Notes: generated by a model from the letters alone, not told the origin. A stretch of 64,000 nucleotides of DNA from Aneurinibacillus sp. Ricciae_BoGa-3 (GCF_028421645.1 NZ_CP116887.1:2048001-2112000), one strand, 5' to 3'. Shown: positions 16,994 through 25,695, counted from the first letter of the stretch. Made by a program: numbers and translations.

Positions 16994-18700
16994 ATGAGTG
17001 CATATATCCCTAGTGGAATGATTGAAAAAGAATATACATTGGAAGTCGTTAACTATAAGCTGTATGAGCGCTTACAGCAAATTAACCCTTATTCCGAATT
17101 GAAAAATTTCGCTTTAGAATTAGGCAGAAAGCAAGAACAGCAGTTGTCACTGCTGCAGCGATTTGCTTCTATTCATTCGACATTCCCGAAAGAAATTCCG
17201 AAATATTTTGAAGTATACAAATCATTTTCAAGTATAGCTGATGAACTTTACGATAGGGAGTATCAGCTTCTTCAAGAGTATGAAAGCTATGCTTATTATT
17301 TTTTATCCGCTGATGTGAAAAATGATCTGCTGCTACAGGCTCTTATTGATACGAAAATGCAGCAGGTTAACATGCTGATTGATATCAAAAAATACATGTC
17401 CGCAATTTCCAAACACCATGATCAAAACATTGCGCAGGCCACGGTCCCCTTTGAGCTTGAGGAGGGGTATCAATTAGAAAAAGTAGTCGCTAATTTAACT
17501 TTTCCTACTTCTCTTACAGTAGATGATCAAGGTTTTTGGTACATTGCAGAATCGGGTTTTGCTTACGGAACGCCTCCGGGGGAAGGCCGGGTACTACGCG
17601 TAGGCAACAATGGAGCCTTAACCGAAATTGCGGGTGGTTTTAAAGGTCCGCTTACAGGGCTTACCTGGCATCAAGGATACTTCTACACAGCGGAAGGAAA
17701 TCGTGGGGGTGGGGATAGAGATGGTGGAAAAATAACAAAGTTTTCGCTTGATGGACGCAGAAAGGTAATAGTGTCCAACCTAGTAAGTTGCGGTGATCAT
17801 TTTACAGGTGATATCAAAGTTGGTCCTAACAATAAGCTTTATTTTACAGTTGGTACTGCAACCAATTCAGCTGTGGTAGGGGCGGATAATACAGAATGGC
17901 GCAAACTACATCCTAATTTTCATGACACGTCAGCTCGGAATTTCGTGCTTAACGGAACTAATTTTATTAGCCCTCGCATTATTGAACACGATCAAAACAT
18001 AAATATTACTGGTGCTTATAAACCTTTTGGTGTCCCGAGCTTCGACGGTGAAACTGTTAAAGGAAATTTGTTTGCGAATGGAGTAATTTACAGTTGCGAC
18101 TTAGATGGTAACGATTTACGAATTATAGCGGATGGGTTCCGCAACCCATTCGGAATGCGGTTTTCACCTTTTAATGGAAAATTATATATAACGGACAACG
18201 GGGCTGATGAGAGGGGAAGCCGTCCGATTAACCGCGATTGGGATAATTTTTGGGAGATAACTATAAACGGCTGGTATGGCTGGCCTGATTTTTTTAGCGG
18301 TCTTCCCTGCATACTTCCCCACTTTCATGTAGCCGATGAACCGCAACCTACATTTTTGATTAAGAAGCATCCCCCACTGGCATGTCAACCAATGGCACGT
18401 TTTGCACGTCACACTTCTTCTAATAAGTTTGATTTTTCTAGGAATCCTGTTTTTGGTCATGTAAGAGAGGTATTTGTTGCACAGCTGGAAGGTTTTAAAG
18501 TTGTACGGTTAAATACTGAAACTGGGCAAATCCGTGATTTTCTTGTAAATCCCATGGCAGAATCAAATACACATGGCCCGATTCGTCCTTTGCAGGCTAA
18601 ATTTAGCCCGGACGGTACGGCACTCTATGTTGTTGATTTTGGAAGACTATCTAATCCCCAGCCGCATACAGGTGCATTGTGGAAAATAACAAAAAAGTAA
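16994..18700 (+). CDS. Fusion of helical domain and GSDH-like beta-propeller
   Basis: 568-residue protein. Residues 1-150 are the helical domain seen alone at 15105; residues 155-568 are the beta-propeller seen alone at 15551, with matching blocks EEGYQLEKVVANLTFPTSL, LTGLTWHQGYFYTAEG, LYFTVGTATNSAVVG, GFRNPFGMRFSPFNGKLY, GSRPINRDWDNFWEI and YGWPDFFSGLPC. It starts at ATG 16994 after GGAGAAGAGG and lies behind its own terminator-separated promoter region. No signal peptide. The fusion shows that the two stand-alone proteins most likely act together. Confidence 0.8.
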   Translation: MSAYIPSGMIEKEYTLEVVNYKLYERLQQINPYSELKNFALELGRKQEQQLSLLQRFASIHSTFPKEIPKYFEVYKSFSSIADELYDREYQLLQEYESYAYYFLSADVKNDLLLQALIDTKMQQVNMLIDIKKYMSAISKHHDQNIAQATVPFELEEGYQLEKVVANLTFPTSLTVDDQGFWYIAESGFAYGTPPGEGRVLRVGNNGALTEIAGGFKGPLTGLTWHQGYFYTAEGNRGGGDRDGGKITKFSLDGRRKVIVSNLVSCGDHFTGDIKVGPNNKLYFTVGTATNSAVVGADNTEWRKLHPNFHDTSARNFVLNGTNFISPRIIEHDQNINITGAYKPFGVPSFDGETVKGNLFANGVIYSCDLDGNDLRIIADGFRNPFGMRFSPFNGKLYITDNGADERGSRPINRDWDNFWEITINGWYGWPDFFSGLPCILPHFHVADEPQPTFLIKKHPPLACQPMARFARHTSSNKFDFSRNPVFGHVREVFVAQLEGFKVVRLNTETGQIRDFLVNPMAESNTHGPIRPLQAKFSPDGTALYVVDFGRLSNPQPHTGALWKITKK

Positions 18701-18823
18701 AATAGATTAGGCATAACCGTTTATCAGTGAAAGTTGATAAAATCCACCCTCATTAAGATTCTGAGTTGTTTTTTATCATGTTCGTCCTCATTCAGAACAA
18801 CTTTTTATTGTAAAAATAAAAAA

Positions 18824-18868
18824 CCGAGGAAACCAAAGCAGCCTTTTTCCTCGGAGAAAGGCTGCTTT
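18824..18868 (-). terminator. Terminator with an overlapping alternative hairpin
   Basis: CCGAGGAAA (18824-18832) pairs with TTTCCTCGG (18846-18854) and on the minus strand runs into TTTTTTATTTTT. A second stem, AAAGCAGCCTTT (18835-18846) with AAAGGCTGCTTT (18857-18868), overlaps it and cannot form at the same time. Confidence 0.6.
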
Positions 18869-18875
18869 GACGGTT

Positions 18876-18932
18876 TCAGTTTTCACATGCACAAGCAATA
18901 ATGACCAATCGAGAAGAAAGATGTGGACATCC
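18876..18932 (-). pseudogene. Relic of a YjcZ-like sporulation mini-ORF
   Basis: The minus strand ends in RLVIIACACEN followed by TGA, the same C-terminus as the intact mini-ORF at 38079. No start or hydrophobic stretch in frame remains. Confidence 0.45.
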
Positions 18933-19011
18933 ATTAGTGTAACTATACATATGCAAACAAATAACCCGCCTTTGATACAATGAGGAGGCTTATCGTGCAG
19001 CGCACCATCGG

Positions 19012-20208
19012 CTAGCTAGCCTTCGCAAGCTGTTCACCCAGTGCCGCTTTTCTTCCATGCAAGAAATAATATAGGAAGATACAAGTGAACATAATAATGC
19101 CCATAAATATATACAATCCTCGGTAACCAATGGATGGGACCAAAAAGCCCAATAAGAATGGTCCGACTCCAATTCCTCCATCCAGGAAAATAAAGTAGGT
19201 AGAAGTTGCTATTCCTATACGATGCTTCGGAGAGCCTTTAATGGAAATGGCTTGAGCACTAGCCGATAACGTACCATAGCCGAGACCGACAAAGACCCCT
19301 GCCACTAAAAGGAAATAGCCTTGGTGAACCTGACTAAGGACGAGTAATCCAATCGAAAAACACAGGAAAGCCGGATACATTACAAAATTTTCACCTTTCG
19401 AATCAAGCCAGCGCCCGGTGAACGGTCTAGAAACTAAGATAACAGCAGCGTAGACGATAAAGAAAAAGCTCGCCACATCCACTAAGTGAATTTCCTTTGA
19501 ATAGGATGTAAGGAAGGAGAGAACGCTAGAATAGCCAAAACCAATAAAAGCGGTGATGATTGCAATCGGAATGGCGCTAGGTTCAAAGAAACTATTAAAC
19601 TTAAATCCCTTCATTCTTCCTAATTCTTGTTTGGTTAATTCCGTCTTGGGAACCTTCAAAAAGAGCGAGGCAATAAAACTAACGGCTAATAGAAGGGTAC
19701 ATAAAACAAAATTCATGCTAAAGCTAGTGTGTTGAGTGAGAAACATTCCTAAAAAAGGACCGATCGCCGCAGCAAGGGTGAGACTCAATGCATAATAACC
19801 AATCCCTTCCCCGCGGCGCTCAGCCGGAATAATATTTCCAACAATCGTTCCTGTCGCCGTGGAAGCTATCCCAAAGGCGACACCATGCAGGAATCGAATG
19901 ACTAATAGGAAAGTCACACTGTTAACTGCAAAATAAAGGAGCGTGACAATTAAGATAAAAATAAAGCCAATATAAAGCATCTTTTTCCGTCCAACCTGTT
20001 CAATGGATCTCCCGGCAAAAAGACGCGCAATAAGTGCCCCTAAGACAAAAATTCCAGATGCGAGTCCGGCCATACTTGGTGATGCTTGAAATTTTTCCGT
20101 TGCATAAATGGTTATGGTTGCTACCAATAAGTAAAAGGTAAAGTATAGAAAAAAATTAGCTGCTGAAACAATTAAAAAATCCTTTGTCCACAATTTTGAC
20201 TTACTCAT
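19012..20208 (-). CDS. MFS transporter (drug/sugar efflux type)
   Basis: 398-residue membrane protein with 12 hydrophobic segments. The MFS signature between TM2 and TM3 reads GRSIEQVGRKKMLYIG, and a second RFLHGVAFGIASTATGTIVG follows in TM4-5, typical of DHA1-type exporters. It begins 8 bases inside the end of the MarR gene (overlap 20201-20208), so the two are one operon, and efflux under MarR control is the natural role. The ligand is unknown. Confidence 0.88.
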   Translation of the reverse strand: MSKSKLWTKDFLIVSAANFFLYFTFYLLVATITIYATEKFQASPSMAGLASGIFVLGALIARLFAGRSIEQVGRKKMLYIGFIFILIVTLLYFAVNSVTFLLVIRFLHGVAFGIASTATGTIVGNIIPAERRGEGIGYYALSLTLAAAIGPFLGMFLTQHTSFSMNFVLCTLLLAVSFIASLFLKVPKTELTKQELGRMKGFKFNSFFEPSAIPIAIITAFIGFGYSSVLSFLTSYSKEIHLVDVASFFFIVYAAVILVSRPFTGRWLDSKGENFVMYPAFLCFSIGLLVLSQVHQGYFLLVAGVFVGLGYGTLSASAQAISIKGSPKHRIGIATSTYFIFLDGGIGVGPFLLGFLVPSIGYRGLYIFMGIIMFTCIFLYYFLHGRKAALGEQLAKAS

Positions 20209-20632
20209 TATTATTACCCTCTTTGTTCGTTACATTTTCTCGCATTTTTGGAAGTATACGAAAAGCAGCGTTTTGTTCTTCTGCCGGAATACCTTCCATC
20301 ACACGGTATTCCAATTCCGTTATTTTTTTGCGACAAGCTTGGTAAACCTCTTCACCTAATTCCGTTAACTGAATGATTTTTTCACGCCTGTCTTTGCCCG
20401 GAATTCGATTCACCAATCCTGTCTCTTCCAAGCGGTGGACCGTTCTCGTAATAGTAGGCTTTTCTACATTAAAGTTGCTAGAAATATCTACGAGCGTAGA
20501 AGGGCCATTATTCTTCACATAAAAGATAACCTGCCACAAAGAATAGGAAAGATCATATGTACCCAGGAGTTCATTCAATCTCGTTATGAGAGGTCTGTAT
20601 AGAACTAGATAACGCTGAAAAAAACCTTGCAA
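20201..20632 (-). CDS. MarR-family transcriptional regulator
   Basis: 143-residue winged-helix regulator. The recognition region PSTLVDISSNFNVEKPTITR and wing GLVNRIPGKDRREKIIQL (residues about 55-105) are classic MarR. It is the first gene of a two-gene operon with the MFS exporter and has a perfect inverted repeat just upstream at 20657, so autorepression relieved by an exported compound is likely. Confidence 0.9.
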   Translation of the reverse strand: MQGFFQRYLVLYRPLITRLNELLGTYDLSYSLWQVIFYVKNNGPSTLVDISSNFNVEKPTITRTVHRLEETGLVNRIPGKDRREKIIQLTELGEEVYQACRKKITELEYRVMEGIPAEEQNAAFRILPKMRENVTNKEGNNNE

Positions 20633-20656
20633 TTCACTACCACCTTTTTATAAAAA

Positions 20657-20679
20657 ATTAGTTACCCTTGATAACTAAT
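20657..20679 (-). promoter_or_regulatory. Inverted-repeat operator of the MarR-MFS operon
   Basis: ATTAGTTA (20657-20664) and TAACTAAT (20672-20679) are perfect inverted arms seven bases apart, 25 bases before the MarR start. On the minus strand a possible TTGAAA lies upstream with TAGTTA as -10, so binding would block the promoter. Confidence 0.7.
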
Positions 20680-20798
20680 TGGTAGTATACGCCTTTTTCA
20701 AAAAACATGTCAAGAAATCATCATAATTTAGAAATTGGATGTGCTTAATGTTCGGATTGGATTTTTTTATTTAGAAGATGTAATAATTGAGTTTCATC

Positions 20799-21014
20799 TT
20801 AATGAGAGGGGGGTCCCAATTCCGCTATTTTGTTTCCATCCAATTGAAGATCACTTATATTTTGGTTCAATGGAATATTAGAAGAAATATTTGGAGCAGC
20901 CAAAACCAACATTGCACAAAAGGCAATACAAAAAGAGAAAATGACAATCAAATAAAGAGAATCCTTCCTCTTCTTATTTCTCTTATATTCGATTAGCGAA
21001 ATGACCTTCGACAT
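20799..21014 (-). CDS. Small single-pass membrane protein, unknown
   Basis: 71 residues: a basic N-terminus (SLIEYKRNKKRKDS), one membrane helix (LYLIVIFSFCIAFCAMLVLA) and a polar tail outside. ATG 21014 has GGGGG eight bases upstream; the longer frame from 21029 lacks a site. No family recognised. It stands alone between two regulators. Confidence 0.6.
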   Translation of the reverse strand: MSKVISLIEYKRNKKRKDSLYLIVIFSFCIAFCAMLVLAAPNISSNIPLNQNISDLQLDGNKIAELGPPSH

Positions 21015-21238
21015 AGTTAACACCCCCATATACGATAATGGTAAGTATATGCTTGTCTACTAGGGATAATGCTTGAATTCCGACTTATTTATTATATGTC
21101 GTGGAAGATCCGATAGAAAAACGAGCGCGTGAAGCGTGGAAATTTACCCGGGTAAAAGACAATAAACAAACAACCACCGTGATTAAACGCGGTTAAAATT
21201 AGAATTTTCTAATAAAATTACGATCAGCAGGGGATGAT

Positions 21239-21571
21239 TCACAGTTTTAAAATGTTCCAAGTATTCCCCCAGTCTTTCATTGCATCAAATATCGGACGGA
21301 GGGTTTTCCCTTTTGCCGTCAATGAATATTCCACATGCGGGGGAATTTCTGAGTAGATAACCCTGTTAATTATCCCTTCTTCCTCCAACTCCTTCAAACG
21401 CATTGATAGCGTTCTGGGACTAATGCCTTTTAAAGATTTTTGGATTTCACCAAATCGTTTAGGACCTATAAAGAGATCTCGAAGAATAATAAACGTCCAC
21501 TTACCACCTATTACACTAATAGTCTTTTCGATGGGGCATTTGTTGTTGTTTTGTTCACTATCTATAGACAT
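21239..21571 (-). CDS. HxlR-family transcriptional regulator
   Basis: 110-residue winged helix with the HxlR hallmarks CPIEKTISVIGGKWTFIILR, GPKRFGEIQKSLKGISPRTL and a wing ending PPHVEYSLTAKG. An N-terminal Cys (residue 12) could sense aldehydes, oxidants or disulfide stress, as in HypR/YodB relatives. It is divergent from the epimerase/monooxygenase pair at 21795, which it probably controls. Confidence 0.88.
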   Translation of the reverse strand: MSIDSEQNNNKCPIEKTISVIGGKWTFIILRDLFIGPKRFGEIQKSLKGISPRTLSMRLKELEEEGIINRVIYSEIPPHVEYSLTAKGKTLRPIFDAMKDWGNTWNILKL

Positions 21572-21794
21572 GTTATGTCCCCCTCACTATATAACATTAT
21601 AGTTACTATAAAAAATATCAGTACTTTAAAATGAATATCACTTCAATTAGTATAGTTCACAAGGGCCCCTTTAGTAAACCCAAAAAGCAGAGTGTTCCTT
21701 TACAAATGGGACTGTGCAAGTATTTCTTCATCTGTTTCAATACTGAAAGGTGTAACGTAATTCATTAAAATTTTGAAATGAGAGGACGTTAAAT

Positions 21795-22742
21795 ATGAAA
21801 TCAATTGTTTTGGGAGCAACAGGTTTTATTGGTAGTCATGTTGTTGAACAATTACAATTAGCTGGTCATCAAGTTACTGCAGCTGTTAGGAATAGTAGTG
21901 ACACAGCATTTTTAGATAGGTTGAGGGTCAAGATAGAAGTAATTGATTATTCTGACAATAAAGAAATTGGCCGAGTGATTGCAGGAAATGAAGTCGTATA
22001 CAATTGCATCGCAGATACCAAATCTTTAGATGATGAAATAGAAGTAAAATTGACTAGAAATCTTATTGAAGCAGCCGCTTCACATGGAGCTAAAAGGTTT
22101 ATTCAGCTTAGTACCATAGTTATCTATGATTTTCAAACCAACGAACCCATTGATGAATCATATATTACGCAGCCCGAGTACCCTGTTCAACAACTAAATC
22201 TGGAAAGGGAGAAAGTTATCCAAGAAGTGGGTACGGAAACCGGCATCGAAACCATCATTTTACGCCCAGCGAGTACCATCGGTGTTAGGGATAAATCATC
22301 ATTTTTCTCGCGTCTATTTACCTCGCATGCTAATGATCGACATCCGATGATAAACAATGTGTCGACTAAGGTTTCCTTTGTCGACACACGTGATGTTGGA
22401 CGTGCAATGGTTTGGTTAGGAACGTATCAAAAACCCGAGCATGACAATGGCATCTATTTACTCAAAGGATTTGACACAACTTGGAAACAGTTAAAAATAG
22501 AAATGGATCAGGCGGCAGGTAAGATTTCGAAGACAGTGAATTTACCAGATACATTAACGGATGATGAAATGCTTCAGTATAAACTATCACCGTTTGCACT
22601 GAAGACTTTTACTGTAAATAGAATTTGGAATGATAGCAAAATAAGAAAACAAGGCTTTGAGACAAAGTACTCACTGAGTGATGCCGTGAAAGCTTCGGTT
22701 GATGATATAACCAGCCGCAACAAGTCAATGAACAGAAAGTAG
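21795..22742 (+). CDS. NAD-dependent epimerase/dehydratase (extended SDR)
   Basis: 315-residue Rossmann protein opening MKSIVLGATGFIGSHVVEQL (GxxGxxG at residues 7-13). The active-site Tyr-x-x-x-Lys is not clear: the usual position reads YPVQQLNLEREK, so it may be an atypical SDR (NmrA or 3-beta-HSD-like) that binds NAD(P) without classic chemistry. Strong site GAGAGGACG upstream. It is followed 38 bases on by an ABM monooxygenase gene and faces the HxlR regulator. Confidence 0.82.
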   Translation: MKSIVLGATGFIGSHVVEQLQLAGHQVTAAVRNSSDTAFLDRLRVKIEVIDYSDNKEIGRVIAGNEVVYNCIADTKSLDDEIEVKLTRNLIEAAASHGAKRFIQLSTIVIYDFQTNEPIDESYITQPEYPVQQLNLEREKVIQEVGTETGIETIILRPASTIGVRDKSSFFSRLFTSHANDRHPMINNVSTKVSFVDTRDVGRAMVWLGTYQKPEHDNGIYLLKGFDTTWKQLKIEMDQAAGKISKTVNLPDTLTDDEMLQYKLSPFALKTFTVNRIWNDSKIRKQGFETKYSLSDAVKASVDDITSRNKSMNRK

Positions 22743-22780
22743 AATAAGTGATTCAAACTATGACAAGGAGTGTTTTTACA

Positions 22781-23074
22781 ATGGTGACAGTAGTATGGGA
22801 GACTTGGTTGCAAATTTCGAAGGCTAGTGAAGGGTTAGAACTAACTAGAAGAATATGGTCCGATATGAAAAGTTTTAAGGGATATTGCTCCCACTCTATG
22901 CTCGTTGATCAGGACAATCCTGCACACATACTTGTAGTTAGTCAGTGGGAAAGTCGTGAAGCTGCCGATAGAATTCGGGATGAATATGCCGATTCCCAAA
23001 ACGTTAAATTACTGGCACCGTTATTAGAAAAAGAGAGAAATCGATGGGTTTTTGATGAAGTGGTTAATAATTAG
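22781..23074 (+). CDS. Antibiotic biosynthesis monooxygenase (ABM) domain protein
   Basis: 97 residues from ATG 22781, with AAGGAG at 22764. The strand pattern VVWETWLQI ... GYCSHSMLVDQDNPAHILVVSQWESREAA is the dimeric ferredoxin-like ABM fold, used in quinone or heme-type oxidation. It is co-transcribed with the epimerase. The substrate is not known; a detoxifying role under the HxlR regulator is inference. Confidence 0.75.
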   Translation: MVTVVWETWLQISKASEGLELTRRIWSDMKSFKGYCSHSMLVDQDNPAHILVVSQWESREAADRIRDEYADSQNVKLLAPLLEKERNRWVFDEVVNN

Positions 23075-23388
23075 AGTGGCATCTCCCAGTGCTGTTTAAG
23101 TACCCATTTAATCTTCTCTCTCCAAATCGTAGATAAAATTAAATGCCTTACGTAAGGTGAATAGTAATCAAAGTTTCGCTTTAATAAGGCTTTCTCTGTT
23201 CATCGACATGATGAGAAATGGCGAGATTTATTGTTAATTGCTCATTTTGTATAATCATGAATACTTTGTAAGTACCGGTTCATCTGCAGATATACTTGGT
23301 GAGCAAAAGGTTGTTCTAAGAGAACGGCCTTTCCTGTAGGAGGGAGCTTTTCGGAGATAGCATCTGTCAGATTTACTTGGTAAGCAAA
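23075..23388. other. Intergenic, edge of the duplicated sporulation region
   Basis: No gene seen. From about 23290 it carries GCATCTGTCAGATTTACTTGG-like repeats and a weak hairpin (GGTTGTTCT/AGAACGGCC, 23313-23334) that recur in inverse orientation near 35920-36010. Confidence 0.5.
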
Positions 23389-23413
23389 AAGGCCGTTCAA
23401 ATTGAACGGCCTT
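23389..23413 (-). terminator. Terminator of the YjcZ-like gene
   Basis: AAGGCCGTTCAA pairs with TTGAACGGCCTT around a one-base centre, then a T-rich run on the minus strand. Near-identical copies stand at 24483 and 35877. Confidence 0.8.
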
Positions 23414-23483
23414 ATCTAGGAGGGAGGTCTACGGGTTTTCAGAGATAGCATCTGTGAGATTTACGTATTCTCACTTATACCCA

Positions 23484-23561
23484 TCAGTTTTCGCAATTTT
23501 CGGTAATTATCACGAGCAGGACGAAAATAACAAGGATGAACCGAATGCTTGTAAAGAACAT
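23484..23561 (-). CDS. YjcZ-like sporulation mini-protein (25 aa)
   Basis: ATG 23561 follows GAGGTGATAGT. The product is MFFTSIRFILVIFVLLVII plus TENCEN: one hydrophobic helix and a Cys/Glu/Asn end, as in YjcZ-family spore coat-associated peptides. TATACTATG at 23686-23694 reads CATAGTATA on the coding strand, matching the sigma-K -10 form CATAnnnTA. A terminator follows. Its nearly identical partner is at 35729. Confidence 0.75.
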   Translation of the reverse strand: MFFTSIRFILVIFVLLVIITENCEN

Positions 23562-23746
23562 ACTATCACCTCGCATCTTTCAGGGAGTGAACTACACCAG
23601 GCTGTGAAGATAACGATAGACAAGTATTGGATTATCGAAAAAAATGGAGCAATTGATTTTTGCTATTTAAAATGTAGTTTCCATATATACTATGATTGCC
23701 TTTTATCTTTGTTGTGGACAAGTGCTCAGTAGACTCATTTTTGGAT

Positions 23747-23839
23747 TCATAACCGATAACATAGCAAAAGCAGGATAGCGAGTAAGGTGAAGAGCACGAG
23801 GATGATAATAAATTTGCTGTTGTTAATACCAGAAGTCAT
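23747..23839 (-). CDS. YjcZ-like sporulation mini-protein (30 aa)
   Basis: ATG 23839 behind a G7 run. Polar start MTSGINNSK, then a hydrophobic helix (FIIILVLFTLLAILLLL) and CYRL. It is a diverged relative of the Cys-Glu-Asn-ending mini-ORFs. Copies: 35444 (CTG start) and a frameshifted one at 24767. Confidence 0.7.
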   Translation of the reverse strand: MTSGINNSKFIIILVLFTLLAILLLLCYRL

Positions 23840-23993
23840 GAAATTCCCCCCCTTTTACATAAGGGATGTATGATTAAATCATTTAAAATCCATTGGAAAA
23901 AGGCGATATCTTCCTGTGTTAGGTAAAGAAGGGGAAAAGTGAAAGAGTAAGGATTACTTTTTCACTTTTGAAATGTTATTTTTGTTCGGGAGA

Positions 23994-24257
23994 TTATTTA
24001 GTTCCCATTTTTTTCTTAATCTCATCCACTTGTCCCATGGTAATCCCGCTTTGTAAAAGCTTAGCGATCAATGAAAGCGCCGATCCGCCGTTTGAAAAAC
24101 CTTTAAATTGCTGAACGTATTTGTTAAGTTCAGCATCTGAAAAAGTTTTTCCATTCGCTTTTCCGGCAGCTTTTATAGCTTTCTTAATTGTTTTTTCATC
24201 GTTCAATTTGTCTAATGGAATTTCCTTAACAATTTTAATAATCGTATTTATATCCAT
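23994..24257 (-). CDS. Stage VI sporulation protein F-like (SpoVIF family)
   Basis: 87 residues, the family length. Helical start MDINTIIKIVKEIPLDKL, then KTIKKAIKAAGKANGKTFSD, LNKYVQQF and a Gly-Gly turn before the C-terminal MGQVDEIKKKMGTK. SpoVIF proteins act in late spore coat assembly in the mother cell. GGGGAGAAT ribosome site. It is one of four related loci in this window (25570 relic, 34922 truncated, 42068 intact), and lies in line with two YjcZ-like genes. Confidence 0.82.
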   Translation of the reverse strand: MDINTIIKIVKEIPLDKLNDEKTIKKAIKAAGKANGKTFSDAELNKYVQQFKGFSNGGSALSLIAKLLQSGITMGQVDEIKKKMGTK

Positions 24258-24482
24258 TCGGCTATTCTCCCCTTTCCTGTAAGATACTACATTTTATTGT
24301 TAATTCTTTTGATATGAAACGAGGTTATCGCATATATTCTAAAAGTGACTACTCATCTTAATCTTTTTTATTTGTTTTTTTATAAGAAAAAGGATGGTAC
24401 ATAATTCATGATAAAAAAGCCGCCAATCCATAGGGCACTGCAAAAGTTCATTTTTTAGAAATGAAAATGTCTTAGTAAAGCA

Positions 24483-24510
24483 AAAGGCCGTTCAAATTGA
24501 GCGGCCTTTT
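24483..24510 (-). terminator. Terminator of YjcZ-like gene
   Basis: AAAGGCCGTTCAA and GAGCGGCCTTTT form a stem, a copy of the terminators at 23389 and 35877. It lies downstream of the mini-ORF at 24581. Confidence 0.75.
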
Positions 24511-24580
24511 CTTTAGGAGGGAGATCTATGGGTTTTTAGAGATAGCATCTGTGAGGTTTACGTGTTCTCACTTATTCTTA

Positions 24581-24670
24581 TTAGTTTTCACAGGTTTCTG
24601 TAATAATCACGAGCAGAACAAAGATGACAAGAATAAACCCAATTGTGTTTCCTGTACCGAAGAATGACAT
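24581..24670 (-). CDS. YjcZ-like sporulation mini-protein (29 aa)
   Basis: ATG 24670 behind GGGAGGTGATAGT. Product starts MSFFGTGNTIG, then the helix FILVIFVLLVII and TETCEN. CATAGTATG on the coding strand at 24706-24714 is a near sigma-K -10 box. Third tandem member of the family in this stretch. Confidence 0.75.
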   Translation of the reverse strand: MSFFGTGNTIGFILVIFVLLVIITETCEN

Positions 24671-24766
24671 ACTATCACCTCCCATGTTCAAATGTAGTTT
24701 CTATACATACTATGATTCCCTTTTATCTTTGTTCTGGACAAGTACTCAGTAGACTCATTTTTGGAT

Positions 24767-24858
24767 TTATATCCGATAGAATAACAAAAGCAGGTTAAAA
24801 AGTAAGGGGGAAGAGCATGAGATGATATACATTCGCTGTTATTAATACCGGAAGCCAT
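24767..24858 (-). pseudogene. Frameshifted YjcZ-like mini-ORF
   Basis: DNA matches the gene at 23747 (ATGGCTTCCGGTATTAATAA at the start, TATCGGATATAA at the end), but indels after SGINNS destroy the hydrophobic frame. Confidence 0.65.
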
Positions 24859-24914
24859 ATCCTCTTCCTCTTTAAATAAGGGATGGATGATATTACGTGC
24901 ACGGAGTTGAAGCG

Positions 24915-25562
24915 TTAGGGTGTATAATCTAAGTTTCTAATGGTTTGAGCTATTAATCGATGCCCATTATAGTTGGGATGTAACCCATCGATAAATAGCA
25001 GTTTATTTTCGTGATGTAAAAAGGCAGCATACACAGGGGCAATTTTTGTATGGGAATCGGCCGCTTTATGGAGAATTTGATTTAATTTTTTTACCAACTG
25101 CCGAGCTAGAGGAAATTCCGGCAGAGGGTTATAGAGTTCGATATAGCGGATGCTATAAGGTTTATTGGAAGATTTTTTTATGTTTTTAATTCTTTGGTCG
25201 ATGGATAAAAAATTTCGCTGAAAATTTTGAAGTGCAATTTTTCCTGCTTTTTTCATTAATGTTTTTTCATAAACTCGGCCCGCCTGAAGTAAATCGTTTC
25301 CACCGATGGAGCATGTGATGATATCTGCCTTTTGTACGGATTTGACAAAGGCAGGGTCATGTCTGAGTGCTTGTAACAATTCATAACTCGTCCAGCCTGA
25401 CTTTCCTAAATTATGAAAAGTGACAGGCGTCTTTAAATCTTTTTCTATAAGGTTTCGATACTGGTGCGCATATCCATAGATATAAAAAGCTCCCGCCCCT
25501 GCTGTAATAGAGTCTCCTATCGCGGTGTAACGAAGGGACGATAGAGGATGCATCATCATCAC
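24915..25562 (-). CDS. SGNH/GDSL-family esterase or lipase, LipC-like
   Basis: 215-residue hydrolase. Block I is YTAIGDSITAGAG with the catalytic Ser near residue 17, block II has the LGKSGWTS Gly, block III is CSIGGNDLL with Asn, and block V is DGLHPNYNG with the Asp-x-x-His pair. All four catalytic blocks are intact. No signal peptide; size and motifs resemble the spore germination lipase LipC (YcsK) of B. subtilis, fitting the spore-gene neighbourhood. The start has four consecutive initiation-capable codons (GTG ATG ATG ATG), so the exact residue is unsure. A collapsed relic lies at 35188. Confidence 0.85.
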   Translation of the reverse strand: MMMMHPLSSLRYTAIGDSITAGAGAFYIYGYAHQYRNLIEKDLKTPVTFHNLGKSGWTSYELLQALRHDPAFVKSVQKADIITCSIGGNDLLQAGRVYEKTLMKKAGKIALQNFQRNFLSIDQRIKNIKKSSNKPYSIRYIELYNPLPEFPLARQLVKKLNQILHKAADSHTKIAPVYAAFLHHENKLLFIDGLHPNYNGHRLIAQTIRNLDYTP

Positions 25563-25569
25563 CTTTTGA

Positions 25570-25678
25570 TTATTTAATCTTTAGCCTTCTGTTATGATTA
25601 ATCTCATTCATTTGGTCCAATGTTTTAATTGTCTTTTCACGAATACTGAATAATTAAACAATTTTATTTATATCTATT
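25570..25678 (-). pseudogene. Decayed spoVIF-like relic
   Basis: ATAGATATAAATAAAATTG resembles the 5' end of the gene at 23994 and is followed after an in-frame TAA by EKTIKTLDQMNEI, a fused piece of its middle and end. It lies next to duplicated upstream sequence at 25690-25760. Confidence 0.5.
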
Positions 25679-25695
25679 GACTGTTCTCTCCTTTC

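Noticed and set aside
23290..24510. Repeated GGCCGTTCAA units that could suggest a CRISPR array or repeat cluster
   Set aside because: They are three copies of a terminator stem far apart, with no regular spacers and no cas genes.
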